Positions 11,401 to 22,097 of a stretch of 64,000 bases of DNA are shown here, piece by piece (within the stretch, counting starts at the first letter, position 1; each line of letters starts with the position of its first letter). The stretch comes from Amphiura filiformis. Taxonomy: Eukaryota > Echinodermata > Ophiuroidea > Amphilepidida > Amphiuridae. The DNA lies in assembly GCF_039555335.1 (NCBI RefSeq), contig NW_027305497.1:589501-653500 (forward strand). Direction: 5' to 3'. Made by a program: the position numbers and the translations under genes. The notes under the pieces are model-generated. The model saw only the letters and a list, made by a program, of their open reading frames with translations. It made no database searches and was not told the DNA's origin.

Positions 11401-12340
11401 GAGAATCGTTTTGTAGCCAAACCTTTTCATATGTTTTAACGTTCGAGCAGTGAGATTAAACATCCGTGCAGTGACAATATATCCGTGCTTAAAATATGCA
11501 GTACAGATGTGTCCATTTTCCGTTTTCTTGAAAACCACATTTGATACGGCCAGATGCATATAAATAACTTTGGGAACGGCGACATTAGATCAGGCGCGGA
11601 CATCACGGGCCCCAACCTTTAAAAAAAGAGAGAGAGAGAAAAAAAGGAAATGGAGGTTCCATGTTTTTGGAAAGGGGAAGCAGCGTGGTAAATAAAAAGG
11701 TAAACTAGGTGGGTCAATGCCCACATAGTATATTTTTTTGCCCACCCAGTCAATTTAGCCTACCCATTGCCCCCAAAATGCCCATCCAGTAAATATTTTT
11801 GCCAAACAAACAATGGGCACCATACAATAATCGTTAAGTTAGCGGACCTGTGCTTGATATATTATCTAAAATATTCAACCTACGCATTTGAAGTAATAAT
11901 TTCTAGATGGAGAAGCAGAAAAATCCTTTTAATGTCATGACAGTATCTCAGCTGGAGGAAGGGTTCCCAGGACCAAAGCCTAAACCCGTCCCAAGTCGGG
12001 AGCATTTGCAGCAGACTGAGTGAACTGACAACAGGATGAAGTATAACCTGGGCTTGATAATACTAACATATTCAAGACTGTGAATGTCCTTAAAACCGTT
12101 GATGCAAATCAAGTCAGGTAGTGGCCACATCCAACAATGGTTGTATCTTTTCATAAAATTCGTCATATTTATTTCATTGAAGTTCAATTACAACTTCGGA
12201 GGCGCAGGGATAATAACATAGTACACAATGATATAGGAAGCTAATACTATTAAAATTATTTTGAGCCATTTCCATACAAAACCTAAAATAATTCAGGGAA
12301 CCCATAAATGAGCCCATAAATTTTGTATTATATTATCTGA
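11401..12340. other. Unassigned sequence between A' and B'
   Basis: Contains an AG-rich run (about 11618-11650) and an unassigned stretch with 'cccacccagt' and 'cccatccagt' motifs (about 11700-11800). No homology to the missing 3' part of receptor copy 1 was seen. Nothing else can be supported. Confidence 0.4.
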
Positions 12341-12920
12341 AATTAAGTCCAGTTCAGTGCACATCTCACGGCACAAGTAACTACAAAACCAAATATAAAT
12401 TTTACTATTGTTACACTACGTATCATCATTTTGTAGAGTTTTAACCCCTTCTTTAATGAAAAGCAAGAACAAGAAACTTATGTTTTGCCTTATATTTACG
12501 ATTAAGTCCAGTTCAGAGAACATCTTATGATGCAGGTAGCTACAAATTTAAATATAAATTTTTACCACTGTTACACTATAGATAATAGCTTTTAGATCTT
12601 GATTCATTGCTAAACATTGTAATGTGAGAATGACAATTAAACACGCATCCGCATACATTATATCTGGTATAATGGTAAACTGTTTGATGAAAAGCATGTT
12701 CAAAAACAGTTTTGCTGTATCTGAAATTAAGTTTAGTTCAGAGCACATCTTACGGCTCATCTTATGTAGCATGATATTAATATAATTTTGCTATTGTTAA
12801 CCTACAGATAAAGCTTTTAGAGGGCTTTTAGAGCTTGGTTCCTTCTTTGGTGAAAAACGTGCTAAACATCGTAATGTGAGAATGACAATTAAACACGCAT
12901 CCGCATAAAATGAAGTTATC
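12341..12920. repeat. Three diverged tandem units of about 150-230 bases
   Basis: Units start at about 12339, 12501 and 12722 with (GAAA)TTAAGTCCAGTTCAG followed by CACATCT..CGG, TATAAATTT..CTATTGTTACACTA and CTTCTTTAATGAAAA-like segments. The later two share GTGAGAATGACAATTAAACA followed by CGCATCCGCATA. Non-coding. Confidence 0.55.
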
Positions 12921-13110
12921 AACTATCCCAGATATCATTATGATTTATAACTTAAATTTTCATTTTAAAATGACTATAAGCTTAAATGAAGAACCTTGAT
13001 CAACATTGTGGATAAAAATTACGTGTACAAAATTGAAGCTAAATAATATAAATATTGTTATTTCATATCACAACAAACGTTATATTCCTGAATCATTTGG
13101 TATACTCATA

Positions 13111-15270
13111 TTATGAGCTATTATGATCAACTCTCAAAATGCGTGATATTCCATCAAGCAATCAGTATTGATGCATTTTAGCCATAGAATATCTTGACGC
13201 ATAAATGATTTGTGCATACTTTGTATAAAATGTTTTAAAATGCTGCATATAATTTTTGAGATCGGCGTGTCTTACAATGTGGCGTGACCAGTCTCATAAT
13301 TTGCTCATGGTGGGCGAGATTATGTAAATTTCCTCTAAGTAGGTTTTTCTTCCTCCACCTCTCTTTCTACATTTTTTCTCTTTGCCTCTTTTCTTCCTCT
13401 TCTTCTATTTCCCTTTTTCTCCTTCTTTATCTTCTCTTTAATCTATTTTTAAATACTAAATTTATCAACCAATTCTTCAACCGACTATGAACTCCATACG
13501 ATCCGCCCTTGCCTATAAAAGATTCATTTAAACCGGGTTTATCGTAATACATGTACAATGTACATTGTACATGTAGATCTATAATGAGCATGATGATTAT
13601 TTTAGAACCAAGTCGGCTATATTGCCTTTTTGTGTTATGGATATAAAAAGAAAGTGGCCGTTTTGACTTCTACTTTGGACATCTTGTTTAGAGCAATAAT
13701 GAACCACTGTGGCATGTTGTTCACTCTTATTATCTTATTTGTTTAACATATATTTTTCCGCATTTTCCGACAGACTTCGTCAGGAACTTGTAAACTTTAT
13801 TGCAATCAACGTCGTCTTTTGGCGTGGACCAGCCTTTTAATAGGACGAGAAGTCACTGTGATCTACGACATCCTCATCTGTCAGTGTCAAGGTGTAAAAA
13901 TATGTATGCGTGTACATTCATTACATGACCTTTGTATGTGTTTCATTAAAAAAAAAACACATTCAACCAAATGAGGTAAAATTTTGATCGATTGTGTTTA
14001 ACGGAAGTTACTGAACACTTTCATTTTAGAGGAGACCATTTTGCCTCAAATCAATGACTTCATTTTCTTATCAAATAGAGATTTGCACCAGTAGTGAACG
14101 AAAACAGTGTAAGTGATCAGTCGTAAGCAGATGCATTATCAGAAGAATTAAAGTACGAAGCCAGGGTGTATATATGAACAAATAAGCGTTACCCTGATTG
14201 TAACTGACAGCGAGATCATTGTCATCTACCGCATGTGCCTCGCAATGCAAACACGGTAATATAATATCATTGTTCAATTATTTTGCCTCCACCTGTAATC
14301 AACCCTGGACCTCTTGTACCAGAGTCAAAGAACCACTGTGGCAGACTGCCCACTAATTATATAATTTTCCGGCAGATTTGTGAACATACAGCTTTACACA
14401 ATGAACCTCACCTTTCATCATGGATCCAATCCAACCGTTTAATTTTACGAAAATTCAATACACTCTAAAACATTATCACCTGTCAGCAGGGATCTACACG
14501 AAGGGATAAGCATCCTAGACTGCTGCCCTCATTCGGAATATGTATCCTAGGTCTAGACAATAGGCGGATTAGCGGCCATTTTGTCTTCGACATGATTTTA
14601 TTCACGTGTCCTTATACTTTAGTACGCAAATATATAAGTTAACAGGTTTACAATATTAAAATTATATTTTGAATATACAATATATTCTGTAGTAAATCGA
14701 TCAAATGACGGTGATTGTTCAGGTATTAGGCCTATATGCTTGATAAAATTAAACTGTCTGACCAGCTAGTATTAGTGATTCCAGACACTCCACGTACCGT
14801 GTTGCGAAGGTGGAGGAGACTAAAGCTGTATTGACGAACACGCATGCGTTAAAAAATATGTAGCTTAGGTCGAACAATAGCGTGACGTAGTTTCCGGCAT
14901 TGTTCCTATGCACTTTCACCCTCCTGCTGTCAGTAGAAAGTTCTATAATTTTGTTATAATTGCACACGCATACAGTTACTTTTGTATGTGTAAGAAACAA
15001 AAACTGATTGTTAACGGTATTCAACATCATTACCAAGCAAGCAACTTACGTGGATAAGTATGACTATTAGTATGCAGGTTAACATTTTGTGTACACCAAA
15101 TATAAACTCGAATGCCTAAATCATACAGGTTTGTCTTTTGTTATTAGTTACAGATAATGTCAAAAAGGTAGCTAAGTACAAGAAACACTTTTAAATTTAT
15201 TATTCATGTTATAAATACATGTAAGAATATGTAATTGGGGTTTTTTTTATGTCAGGGCAGCAGAATAATT
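13111..15270 (+). promoter_or_regulatory. Upstream region of receptor copy 2 (block B')
   Basis: Matches block B before copy 1 from GAGCTATTATGATCAACTCT onward. It contains a long pyrimidine tract (about 13345-13450) and an AATGTACATTGTACAT palindrome (about 13556-13571) not seen in B. The last 150 bases are conserved in all three receptor copies. The run of T followed by ATGTCAG just before the start codon looks like a splice acceptor, which would put a non-coding exon upstream. This is inference only. Confidence 0.45.
13120..13690 (+). repeat. Left inverted repeat flanking receptor copy 2
   Basis: The parts 13120-13345 and about 13580-13690 reappear inverted at 18998-19232 and about 18885-18965. 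Landmarks shared in complement are GATCAACTCTCAAAATGC, ATGCTCATGGTGGGCGGGATTATG-like text (here TTGCTCATGGTGGGCGAGAT) and CCTTTTTGTGTTATGGATA. The copies are diverged (my estimate by eye is around three quarters identical). Confidence 0.6.
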
Positions 15271-18069
15271 ATGGAACCCAATCGTATTTCCTCTAAATTT
15301 ACCGCCGTTGTTTTGGTATATTCACTAATCTGTCGCAATGTGGTATGGTATGCAATCGCGGAGATAGAAATTCGTCCTTTTTGGAACGTGACTAGCGCTC
15401 AAAACGGCACACACTCATGCCTTCTCACGATTGCCGGTAACGATGAGTATTATCACGATAATTATAACTTATCCTCTCTTAGCAGTGATACAGGTGGTGA
15501 AACTTGCAGTGTCCAATTATCCCCATCTATTGGATCAGGAGCTTTGATACAAATACCCAAACCAATGTCCCCTAACACCTTATTGTACGTAGAGAACCAA
15601 GGTGATCTTCTGAATTGCCAAAATAGGTATGTGGTTATTGCAGCAGACCATCCTTGTTTCATTCCATTTGCACATTCAAAGCTCCAACTATTTCTGCAGG
15701 GTAATACCAGTATCCTCATCAGCGATACATCAAAAAACCAGTCTCTGTCTCTATGTCAAGATTCTGATGATCAGACGCAATTTGTTTACGAAATAAGTGA
15801 AATAAGTCATTGTCCTACTACTGAATTCAACCATACTATTTCATGTTACCAATCCTCTGGTCACATTTGTTCATTTGAGAAGTCTCCATCCAATTGCAAT
15901 GCTGTACTTGGGAAAGAATATGTTGATTTCAAGTGTCATGATGAACCTTTACAATCAAGCTACAAATCTCTGTTAATCTATCTCAATAACATTATTATAT
16001 TGGATATCTCAGGGCAGAATATTGTAGAGCTAACTGAAAATGCGTTTATCAATATGAAACGGTTCGATAAGCTTTATATTAATAATAACAGATTATCGAG
16101 GATACATTCTCAAGCTTTCAAAGGTATAAAAAATCTCAAAGGCCTGTACATACATTTTAATCAGGTGAACACGCTTGATGCCCACGTGTTTAATGAGTTA
16201 GCTAGTCTACATATTCTAGTTCTTGGGTTCAACAACTTGGCAATCTTGCAAGCTGGCTTGTTCAGTAGCTTGATAAACCTTCAATGGCTGGATCTTTATG
16301 GAAACCAGCTTACTTCGTTAGATGCGAATTTGTTGAAGGAAACCAGTAAGTTGACTACCCTGTATCTGGGTATCAACCAGCTTACTTCATTACATGCGAA
16401 TTTGTTGAAGGAAACCAGTAAGCTGACTCATCTACTTCTTGATGATAATATGTTGCAGCATCTACCATTGCAATTGTTTCGGGGCCTGCGTAATTTACAG
16501 GTTCTCATTGTGAGCGAAAATAAGTTAGCAAATGTAAGTTATGATTTATTTTGGCAGATGAGAAACTTGACAGCTCTCAGTTTGCGTAAAAACGAGCTGA
16601 CACAGTTGAATCACAGAATATTCGAGGGCTTACGTAACTTACAGTTGTTGTATTTGGACGATAATCAAATTCATGTCTTAGATCTTCACATCTTCAAAGA
16701 CACGGTAAGCCTCCGTTTACTAGAATTGTCTGGGAACCATTTAACAAACATTCCAATTATTAACAACTTGAATCATCTCGCTCTTATTGGCTTACGAGAA
16801 AACAAATTGACTATGATAGATAATCGTACATTTATTGGCCTCCCAAATCAGACTGAAATAGTTGTAAGCCAAACAGAAATTTGTGAATGTTATGTACCAA
16901 GTGATATTATTTGTAGTGCTCTAGACGTGCGATCACCATATCTGACATGTGATAGAATATTGTCAGATAGAGTACTGATGGTTATGATGTGGCTTATTGG
17001 TTTGAATGCATTGGGTGGAAACTTATTTGTATTAAGCCGTAAGAATTCAAAATCTGAAAAGAACAAAGTCCAAACCTTCCTGCTAAATAATCTGGCTATA
17101 TCTGATTTACTCATGGGCATCTATATGCTAATTATGGCATCTGCTGACATTTACTTTGGTGACTATTTTCCGATGCAAGCTGAGACTTGGAGATCTGGTA
17201 TTACCTGCAAAATTGCTGGTGCGATGTCTATTCTATCCAGTGAAGCTTCTGTGTTCTTTGTCACATTGATAAGTATTGACAGATTCATTAACATTCGATT
17301 CCCGTTTTCTCGTCGCAAGATGGGAACAAAAGCATCAGCTGTGATAGTTGTATTACTTTGGCTTATCTCTCTTGCATTAGCGACTATTCCCTCTGTTTTA
17401 GCTGGGGTCAGTTATAAATTTTATGATATCTCTCACGTGTGCATTGGACTTCCTTTGTCTCAGCTTGAATTGTTCTCAAAGCAAAGTTCAAGTGAATGGA
17501 TTAGTGGATACGGTTTTAACTATGAGAAGCTCGTTGTCAAATCTAAATCCCTCGGTCATGTTCCCGGTTTGTATTATGCAACAGCAATGTTTCTAGGTCT
17601 TAACGGGATTTGCTATCTTGTCATAGCATTTTGTTATGGGGAAATTGTAAGATTTGTTTTCAAGTCATCAAAACGCGCCGGGCTTAACAAAGATGTCAAA
17701 GAGCAAATCAGAATGACTACCAAAGTTGCAGCAATTGTTCTGACAGACTTCTTATGTTGGGCGCCGGTTATCGTGCTCGGTATCCTGGTGCAAGTTGGTG
17801 TACTGACCTTACCTCCCTCTGTATTTGCGTGGTCTGTGACGGTTATATTACCCATAAATTCTGCAATCAACCCATACCTGTACACTATCGCAGCTCTTAT
17901 TAGTAAGCGTCGTAAACAGGCACAAGTATCACCGACTGAAAATCAGCTAGAAAATACATCTAATACTCAAAGTACACAACTACAAACTATCTCTAGGATG
18001 CAGCACCGTAATATCCAGAGGGACACAGGCATTCCTGGTACGTCAAATGACGCTGAATCTAACGTATAA
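15271..18069 (+). CDS. Leucine-rich-repeat G-protein-coupled receptor (LGR / GRL101-like), intact copy 2
   Basis: A 932-codon receptor in one exon. Residues about 10-30 form a hydrophobic leader. Residues 31-230 are a Cys-rich, heavily N-glycosylatable domain that I do not recognise; no LDLa module is evident. Residues about 240-525 hold around 11-12 leucine-rich repeats with LxxLxLxxNxL spacing, including two near-identical 24-residue modules at 345-392. A Cys hinge (CECYVPSDIICSALDVRSPYLTC, in two parts) precedes seven helices from about 567. GPCR landmarks are GLNALGGN in TM1, NNLAISDLL in TM2, C646 and C724 as the likely TM3-ECL2 disulfide, DRF (670-672) replacing DRY, DFLCWAPV in TM6 and NPYLY (867-871) in TM7. 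The tail is short and ends DAESNV. It probably signals at the plasma membrane through G proteins. Type C LGRs bind relaxin-like peptides, but the ligand here is unknown. An alternative in-frame ATG is at 15235. Confidence 0.9.
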   Translation: MEPNRISSKFTAVVLVYSLICRNVVWYAIAEIEIRPFWNVTSAQNGTHSCLLTIAGNDEYYHDNYNLSSLSSDTGGETCSVQLSPSIGSGALIQIPKPMSPNTLLYVENQGDLLNCQNRYVVIAADHPCFIPFAHSKLQLFLQGNTSILISDTSKNQSLSLCQDSDDQTQFVYEISEISHCPTTEFNHTISCYQSSGHICSFEKSPSNCNAVLGKEYVDFKCHDEPLQSSYKSLLIYLNNIIILDISGQNIVELTENAFINMKRFDKLYINNNRLSRIHSQAFKGIKNLKGLYIHFNQVNTLDAHVFNELASLHILVLGFNNLAILQAGLFSSLINLQWLDLYGNQLTSLDANLLKETSKLTTLYLGINQLTSLHANLLKETSKLTHLLLDDNMLQHLPLQLFRGLRNLQVLIVSENKLANVSYDLFWQMRNLTALSLRKNELTQLNHRIFEGLRNLQLLYLDDNQIHVLDLHIFKDTVSLRLLELSGNHLTNIPIINNLNHLALIGLRENKLTMIDNRTFIGLPNQTEIVVSQTEICECYVPSDIICSALDVRSPYLTCDRILSDRVLMVMMWLIGLNALGGNLFVLSRKNSKSEKNKVQTFLLNNLAISDLLMGIYMLIMASADIYFGDYFPMQAETWRSGITCKIAGAMSILSSEASVFFVTLISIDRFINIRFPFSRRKMGTKASAVIVVLLWLISLALATIPSVLAGVSYKFYDISHVCIGLPLSQLELFSKQSSSEWISGYGFNYEKLVVKSKSLGHVPGLYYATAMFLGLNGICYLVIAFCYGEIVRFVFKSSKRAGLNKDVKEQIRMTTKVAAIVLTDFLCWAPVIVLGILVQVGVLTLPPSVFAWSVTVILPINSAINPYLYTIAALISKRRKQAQVSPTENQLENTSNTQSTQLQTISRMQHRNIQRDTGIPGTSNDAESNV

Positions 18070-18248
18070 GTAGGTGTATCGAAGAGTGCCATGAATCAAT
18101 AGCTAGCTTTTAATTCACTGAAAGCCTTTCGATTTATATAAGATGTACACTCATATATCAAAAGTGTATAGGCCCTACTTACCTGATCTGAGATGTCTTT
18201 TAAATTGTGTCCTTGACCTTCCGAGGTTTAGCAAGTTATTGAAGACTA

Positions 18249-18518
18249 CAATCCCCGAAATATGTCCTTGAAACGCTTTAGGCACCTTGAATGAAATCAA
18301 AAGTGTATTTTTTATGTGGATAAAAATATTCAATATTTGGAATTAGAAGAATGCTGGGCCATCAATTAACACTTTTCCTTCCCCCCCATCATTCAATGTT
18401 GCGACACTTTGGAGACACGCTGAACACATTTGCACATTTCAACATTGCACGGGGGAGTGGGGGATTTATTTTCCCCTATAAAGACGCTTTAATGTTTCAA
18501 GACATATTTCGGGGATTG
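18249..18518. mobile_element. MITE with TA target duplication in the 3' flank of receptor copy 2
   Basis: The inverted ends CAATCCCCGAAATATGTC (18249) and GACATATTTCGGGGATTG (ending 18518) are flanked by TA on both sides (18247-18248 and 18519-18520), as in Tc1/mariner-type insertion. The corresponding flank of copy 3 (about 35335-35365, GACTACATTTAGCTACAGCTAG) lacks the element and so acts as an approximate empty site. No coding capacity. Confidence 0.65.
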
Positions 18519-18884
18519 TAGGTAGCTAGTTATATATATCCCAATTAGAGTACAGATATTATACGGAAGTCCCGGGACGGAAGTCATAAATGGGATAGGT
18601 TTATACGCCAATCAAACATTTTTAGGGTTAAATGGCGGGAGTCACTCTCTGACACGAGCTATTTTAAGAGGGGAAAGTTATTGCACGCCGCGGCGCTCCG
18701 GCAAATGGAAAATTTCCGGGCAGACTGTCAGTGTGTCGTCATTAGCAAAGCGTGGAGTGGGTGGCTGTTTTAGACCAGTTAGAGGTGGGGGAGGGGGACT
18801 TTCAAAAGGATCACCAAATTTGTAAGTATAGTCAAGAATTGAACTTAGTGCACAATTTTACACTATGATTGCTTTAAACAAAAA

Positions 18885-19232
18885 GGGTGTCCAAGTCAGA
18901 AGTCAAAACGGGCAAAACGGCCACTTTTTATTATCCATAACACAAAAAGGCAATAATAGCCTACTTTAAGAGGTGGCGGAAGACGTGGAGTGGAAATTTA
19001 CATAATCCCGCCCACCATGAGCAGATTATGATCTGGCTACGATACTTTTTGGTAACTATAAGAAATGCGCGTCGCAAAATTATATGCATTTTTAAGCATT
19101 TTATACAAGGTATGCACAAAATTTTCATGTGTCAAGATATTGTACGGCTAAAACACATCAATATTGATCTTTTGATGGAAATATCTGTGTAATATCATGC
19201 ATTTTGAGCAGGGATTTTGAGAGTTGATCTTG
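18885..19232 (-). repeat. Right inverted repeat flanking receptor copy 2
   Basis: Inverted counterpart of 13120-13690. Together they place the intact receptor gene and its upstream region inside long, old inverted repeats about 6 kb apart. Confidence 0.6.
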
Positions 19233-19666
19233 TACCAGTAAAGTATATACAATGATGAATATTATGATGATATATTGTTGGTCATGATATGATTTCATTA
19301 ATTAACCTTCATTAATTTGGTTGTGTTTATTCACACGAAAATAAAACGGTCAAATATGGTTGTAAAGTATATGTAGTAATTTATCGTACACATTTTACTC
19401 TATCAGAAGTTACGTGCAGCAACAGGTCAAAGGTCAATTTCCAAGTTGTAAATATATAATTATAGCACAAACTACATGTACATTGAAACTTATGATGTTA
19501 TTGTAAGCTATCATGTAAAATAAGTAGTGATTATAATTTATTTATCGTAACGTACATTATTTATTATATACTATCATAAGGTAAATTGTTATTTCATAAG
19601 CTTCTGATTTACTGTAAAATCAACTGGGAAGCCAGTTTCCCGGGAAAGTGGATCAGATGCTCACAT

Positions 19667-19697
19667 CTGATGAAGTCCTCCGACGAGATGGACGAAA
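19667..19697 (+). ncRNA. Hammerhead-ribozyme-like core at the edge of a Penelope-like element
   Basis: The sequence has CTGATGA (19667-19673), a stem II candidate GTCC (19675-19678) with GGAC (19690-19693), and GAAA (19694-19697), in the order and spacing of a hammerhead core. Just upstream AGATG/CATCT can pair, and just downstream AGTAAGT/ACTTACT (about 19701-19718) form a hairpin. Penelope-like elements are known to carry hammerhead ribozymes in their pLTRs. I could not place the UH cleavage site and stems I and III convincingly, so activity is uncertain. Confidence 0.45.
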
Positions 19698-20185
19698 TAT
19701 TAGTAAGTAAAAACTTACTGGTTTTGCCAAACAAAAATTACTACTTGTAAAATCAACGTTAAATAAAATCATATTCAAACACTATAATTGACGAAGAATC
19801 CCTAAATCGCAAGTAGTCTTGAACAAAGACTAGTCTGGTTAGCAAGTTACACAGCAAACAGTTAAAAGGTAGGTCTAAACAATTAAGATTTAATTTAAAT
19901 TTGGTCAACCAGACATACATATTTTTGACGGACGAACCGACGTTACGACTGAAATTATCAGTCTTCAGCTGGGTTGTGATGCAAATGACGTTGAGTACCA
20001 GACACTTCTGGTATTGATGACAATCGGCGAGGAATGTCCTTAATGATTCTGTCCCAGCCGTGAAAAAGTTTGCCCCGGACGCCTTATCCACTGCTGAGGG
20101 ATAGTTACCCAGATAGCCTCTTTCACGCCACGCTCAAACAAAATGGTATCCACTGGCTTTCAGATGTAAGAAAACCGTTTTCAAT

Positions 20186-20885
20186 TTAGCTGGCTCTGCG
20201 ATTTTGTAGCATGCGATTGTGAAAAGATTGGGAGGTGTATCCTATGTAAGAGTCTTGACAGGTTTGCTCTCCAGAACAGCGGACCCCGTACACCACTCCA
20301 CTGATCCTTCCCTTGGGCTGTTTGTCCTTGGGATGTACTAAGGTCTGGCGGATCGTGTTCGTGGGTTTAAAGTACGTGGTGATCCCGTGGTTACGATAAC
20401 TTCTTTTGAGTTTTTCAGATAAGTCCCTGTGATATGGTATGATAATGCTTGTTGTTCTCCCCGTCTGACTCGTGCTCGTGGTAGTGGGTTTAGTGTTATC
20501 TCTGTTCAAGGCCTTGTTTATGGCCCAGCCCTGGTAACTACAGTTCCCCACAGATTTGCGAAGATCTTGTTGTTCCGCGATCTTGTCGGAGTCCTTGGTG
20601 ATGGTCGACACAGCTCTATGGAACTGGGTATTGACCACGCCGAGTTTCTGAATGAGCGGGTGATTGGAATCGAATTGTAAGTACTGGTCCGTGTATTCAA
20701 TAAACAGACACAGTAAGGGAGCAATCTTCTTCCACGGACACTAAACAGTCAAGAAAAGCGATTTTTTTTGTTTTGTTTTGTCTGACAATCCTTCCTGCGT
20801 AAACTTGATATGGGGATCAATTTGATTGATGTGGCTGAAAAAGTTCATTGGATTTTATTATAGTTCAAGTATCATCCACATAACG
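20186..20885 (-). pseudogene. Penelope-like reverse transcriptase C-terminus plus GIY-YIG endonuclease, degenerate
   Basis: Reading the minus strand, RYVDDT (complement of 20868-20885) is the catalytic box of a Penelope-type RT. A stop follows at once, then in another frame HINQIDPHIKFTQEG, and next QFDSNHPLIQKLGVV. The longest open piece (20186-20638, 150 codons) runs QFHRAVSTITKDSDKIAEQQ through ITTYFKPTNTIRQTLVHPKD to CQDSYIGYTSQSFHNRM, the last being the GIY-YIG module (SYIGYTSQ..F..R). The catalytic RT domain upstream of YVDDT is absent. The enzyme would have made retroelement cDNA by target-primed synthesis. Several frameshifts make it non-functional. Confidence 0.8.
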
Positions 20886-21190
20886 ATACTATCTGGATGG
20901 TGCTATACCGAGAATCATTAAGGTCATTCTTCACCAATGGTCATCAATACCCGAAGTGTCCGGTGCTCACGGTTATTTGCATCACAACCCAGCTGCAGAC
21001 TGAAGGTTTCAGTCGCAACGTCGGTTCGTCCGTCAAAAATAGGTATGTCTGGTTGACCAGATTTAAATTAAATCTTAATTGTTTAGACTTACCTTTTAAC
21101 TATTTGCTGTGTAATTTGCTAACCAGACCGACAAAGTGATAGCCATCAGCGGTCAGAGTGACCAGATTTAAATTGAATCTTAATTTCAAC

Positions 21191-22097
21191 ACGCCCAAAT
21201 GAATGAGAGTCTACACAGTTTAGGTCTAAACAAAATTTTAAATTATCGTGCTCTTTATTTATATTTATATTTATATTTACTTCTGAAATTTCTATCGCAT
21301 ATACTGCGATTCCTGAAAGTTCTTTTCCTGTATCTCGTAAGCTAGAGGAAAAATTTGCCTCAAATTTGGAAGAAATCGGAGCGAATTTTATTTGGGACCC
21401 TGGTACAGTTATTATGCAGATTGACTCTAGATATTTCGAGCACCATAAATTCGTACCTGCATGTCCTGCTTACACGAATATTATGTTTTTGCAATCCTTT
21501 AATAGGACCATACAAAAAGTACAAAAATGTTGATATGTTTGCGTGAACTTGAAGTATGAAATTCTCAGGGTCCATTTTGAGGTTATGGGGTTCAAAATAT
21601 CCAACTTGGCAGACAACAGTTTTGAATTCTGCATAGACCTACCCAAATAAAACAACATGGTTCCTATCTTTTACGCAGCCTATAAATGCATACATTTCCA
21701 AAAATAGAACCACTCTGTCGTTTAAATTTGCGCTATAATTCTGAAGTTACTGCTGCCCTCTACATTTTACTTGACTGTAAATATTATTCCACTTGTCTGT
21801 AGGTGCGATCTATTATAAATTAATATTCACTTCTGGATTGGACATGGGTAAATTTGGTACATGGTATTGATAGAAAGATAAGTAATTCTAGTGTGTAATA
21901 TAAAAAATATAAATTTGCTCTATTTTTTTTTAATTGATGTTTTTATGCATAGATGTTAATCGCTAATTGAATTGATCATGAGTACTACGGCGAAAATGTA
22001 AAAAAATGTGTTCAAAATGTTATTCTAAACTATTTTTGCAAACATATTTTGCCAAATATTTTGTCAACACTTAATAACATTATGTAAAAATATTTGC
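21191..22097. other. Unassigned AT-rich stretch
   Basis: Contains a short TTTATA-type simple repeat near 21260. The small open frames on both strands around 21355-21658 have no recognisable domain and overlap one another, so they were not accepted as genes. Confidence 0.4.

Larger units (their letters stand above)
18070..19620 (+). other. 3' flank of receptor copy 2
   Basis: Two parts of this flank are shared with the 3' flank of copy 3: 18180-18248 with 35270-35345 (CCGAGGTTTAGCAAG against CGAGGTTTAGCGAG) and about 19400-19450 with 36610-36660 (CAGAAGTTACGTGCAGCAAC against the matching stretch with two changes). The duplicated unit therefore extends at least 1.4 kb beyond the stop codon, broken up by later insertions. 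A polyadenylation site was not assigned. Confidence 0.5.
19620..21190 (-). mobile_element. Penelope-like element remnant 1
   Basis: The minus strand carries a Penelope-type reverse transcriptase end followed by a GIY-YIG endonuclease, between inverted arms (about 19836-20050 and 20910-21137) that encode the same text in opposite directions. The arms would correspond to the pseudo-LTRs of such elements. A hammerhead-like motif sits at the left edge. Frames are broken, so the element is inactive. Confidence 0.75.
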
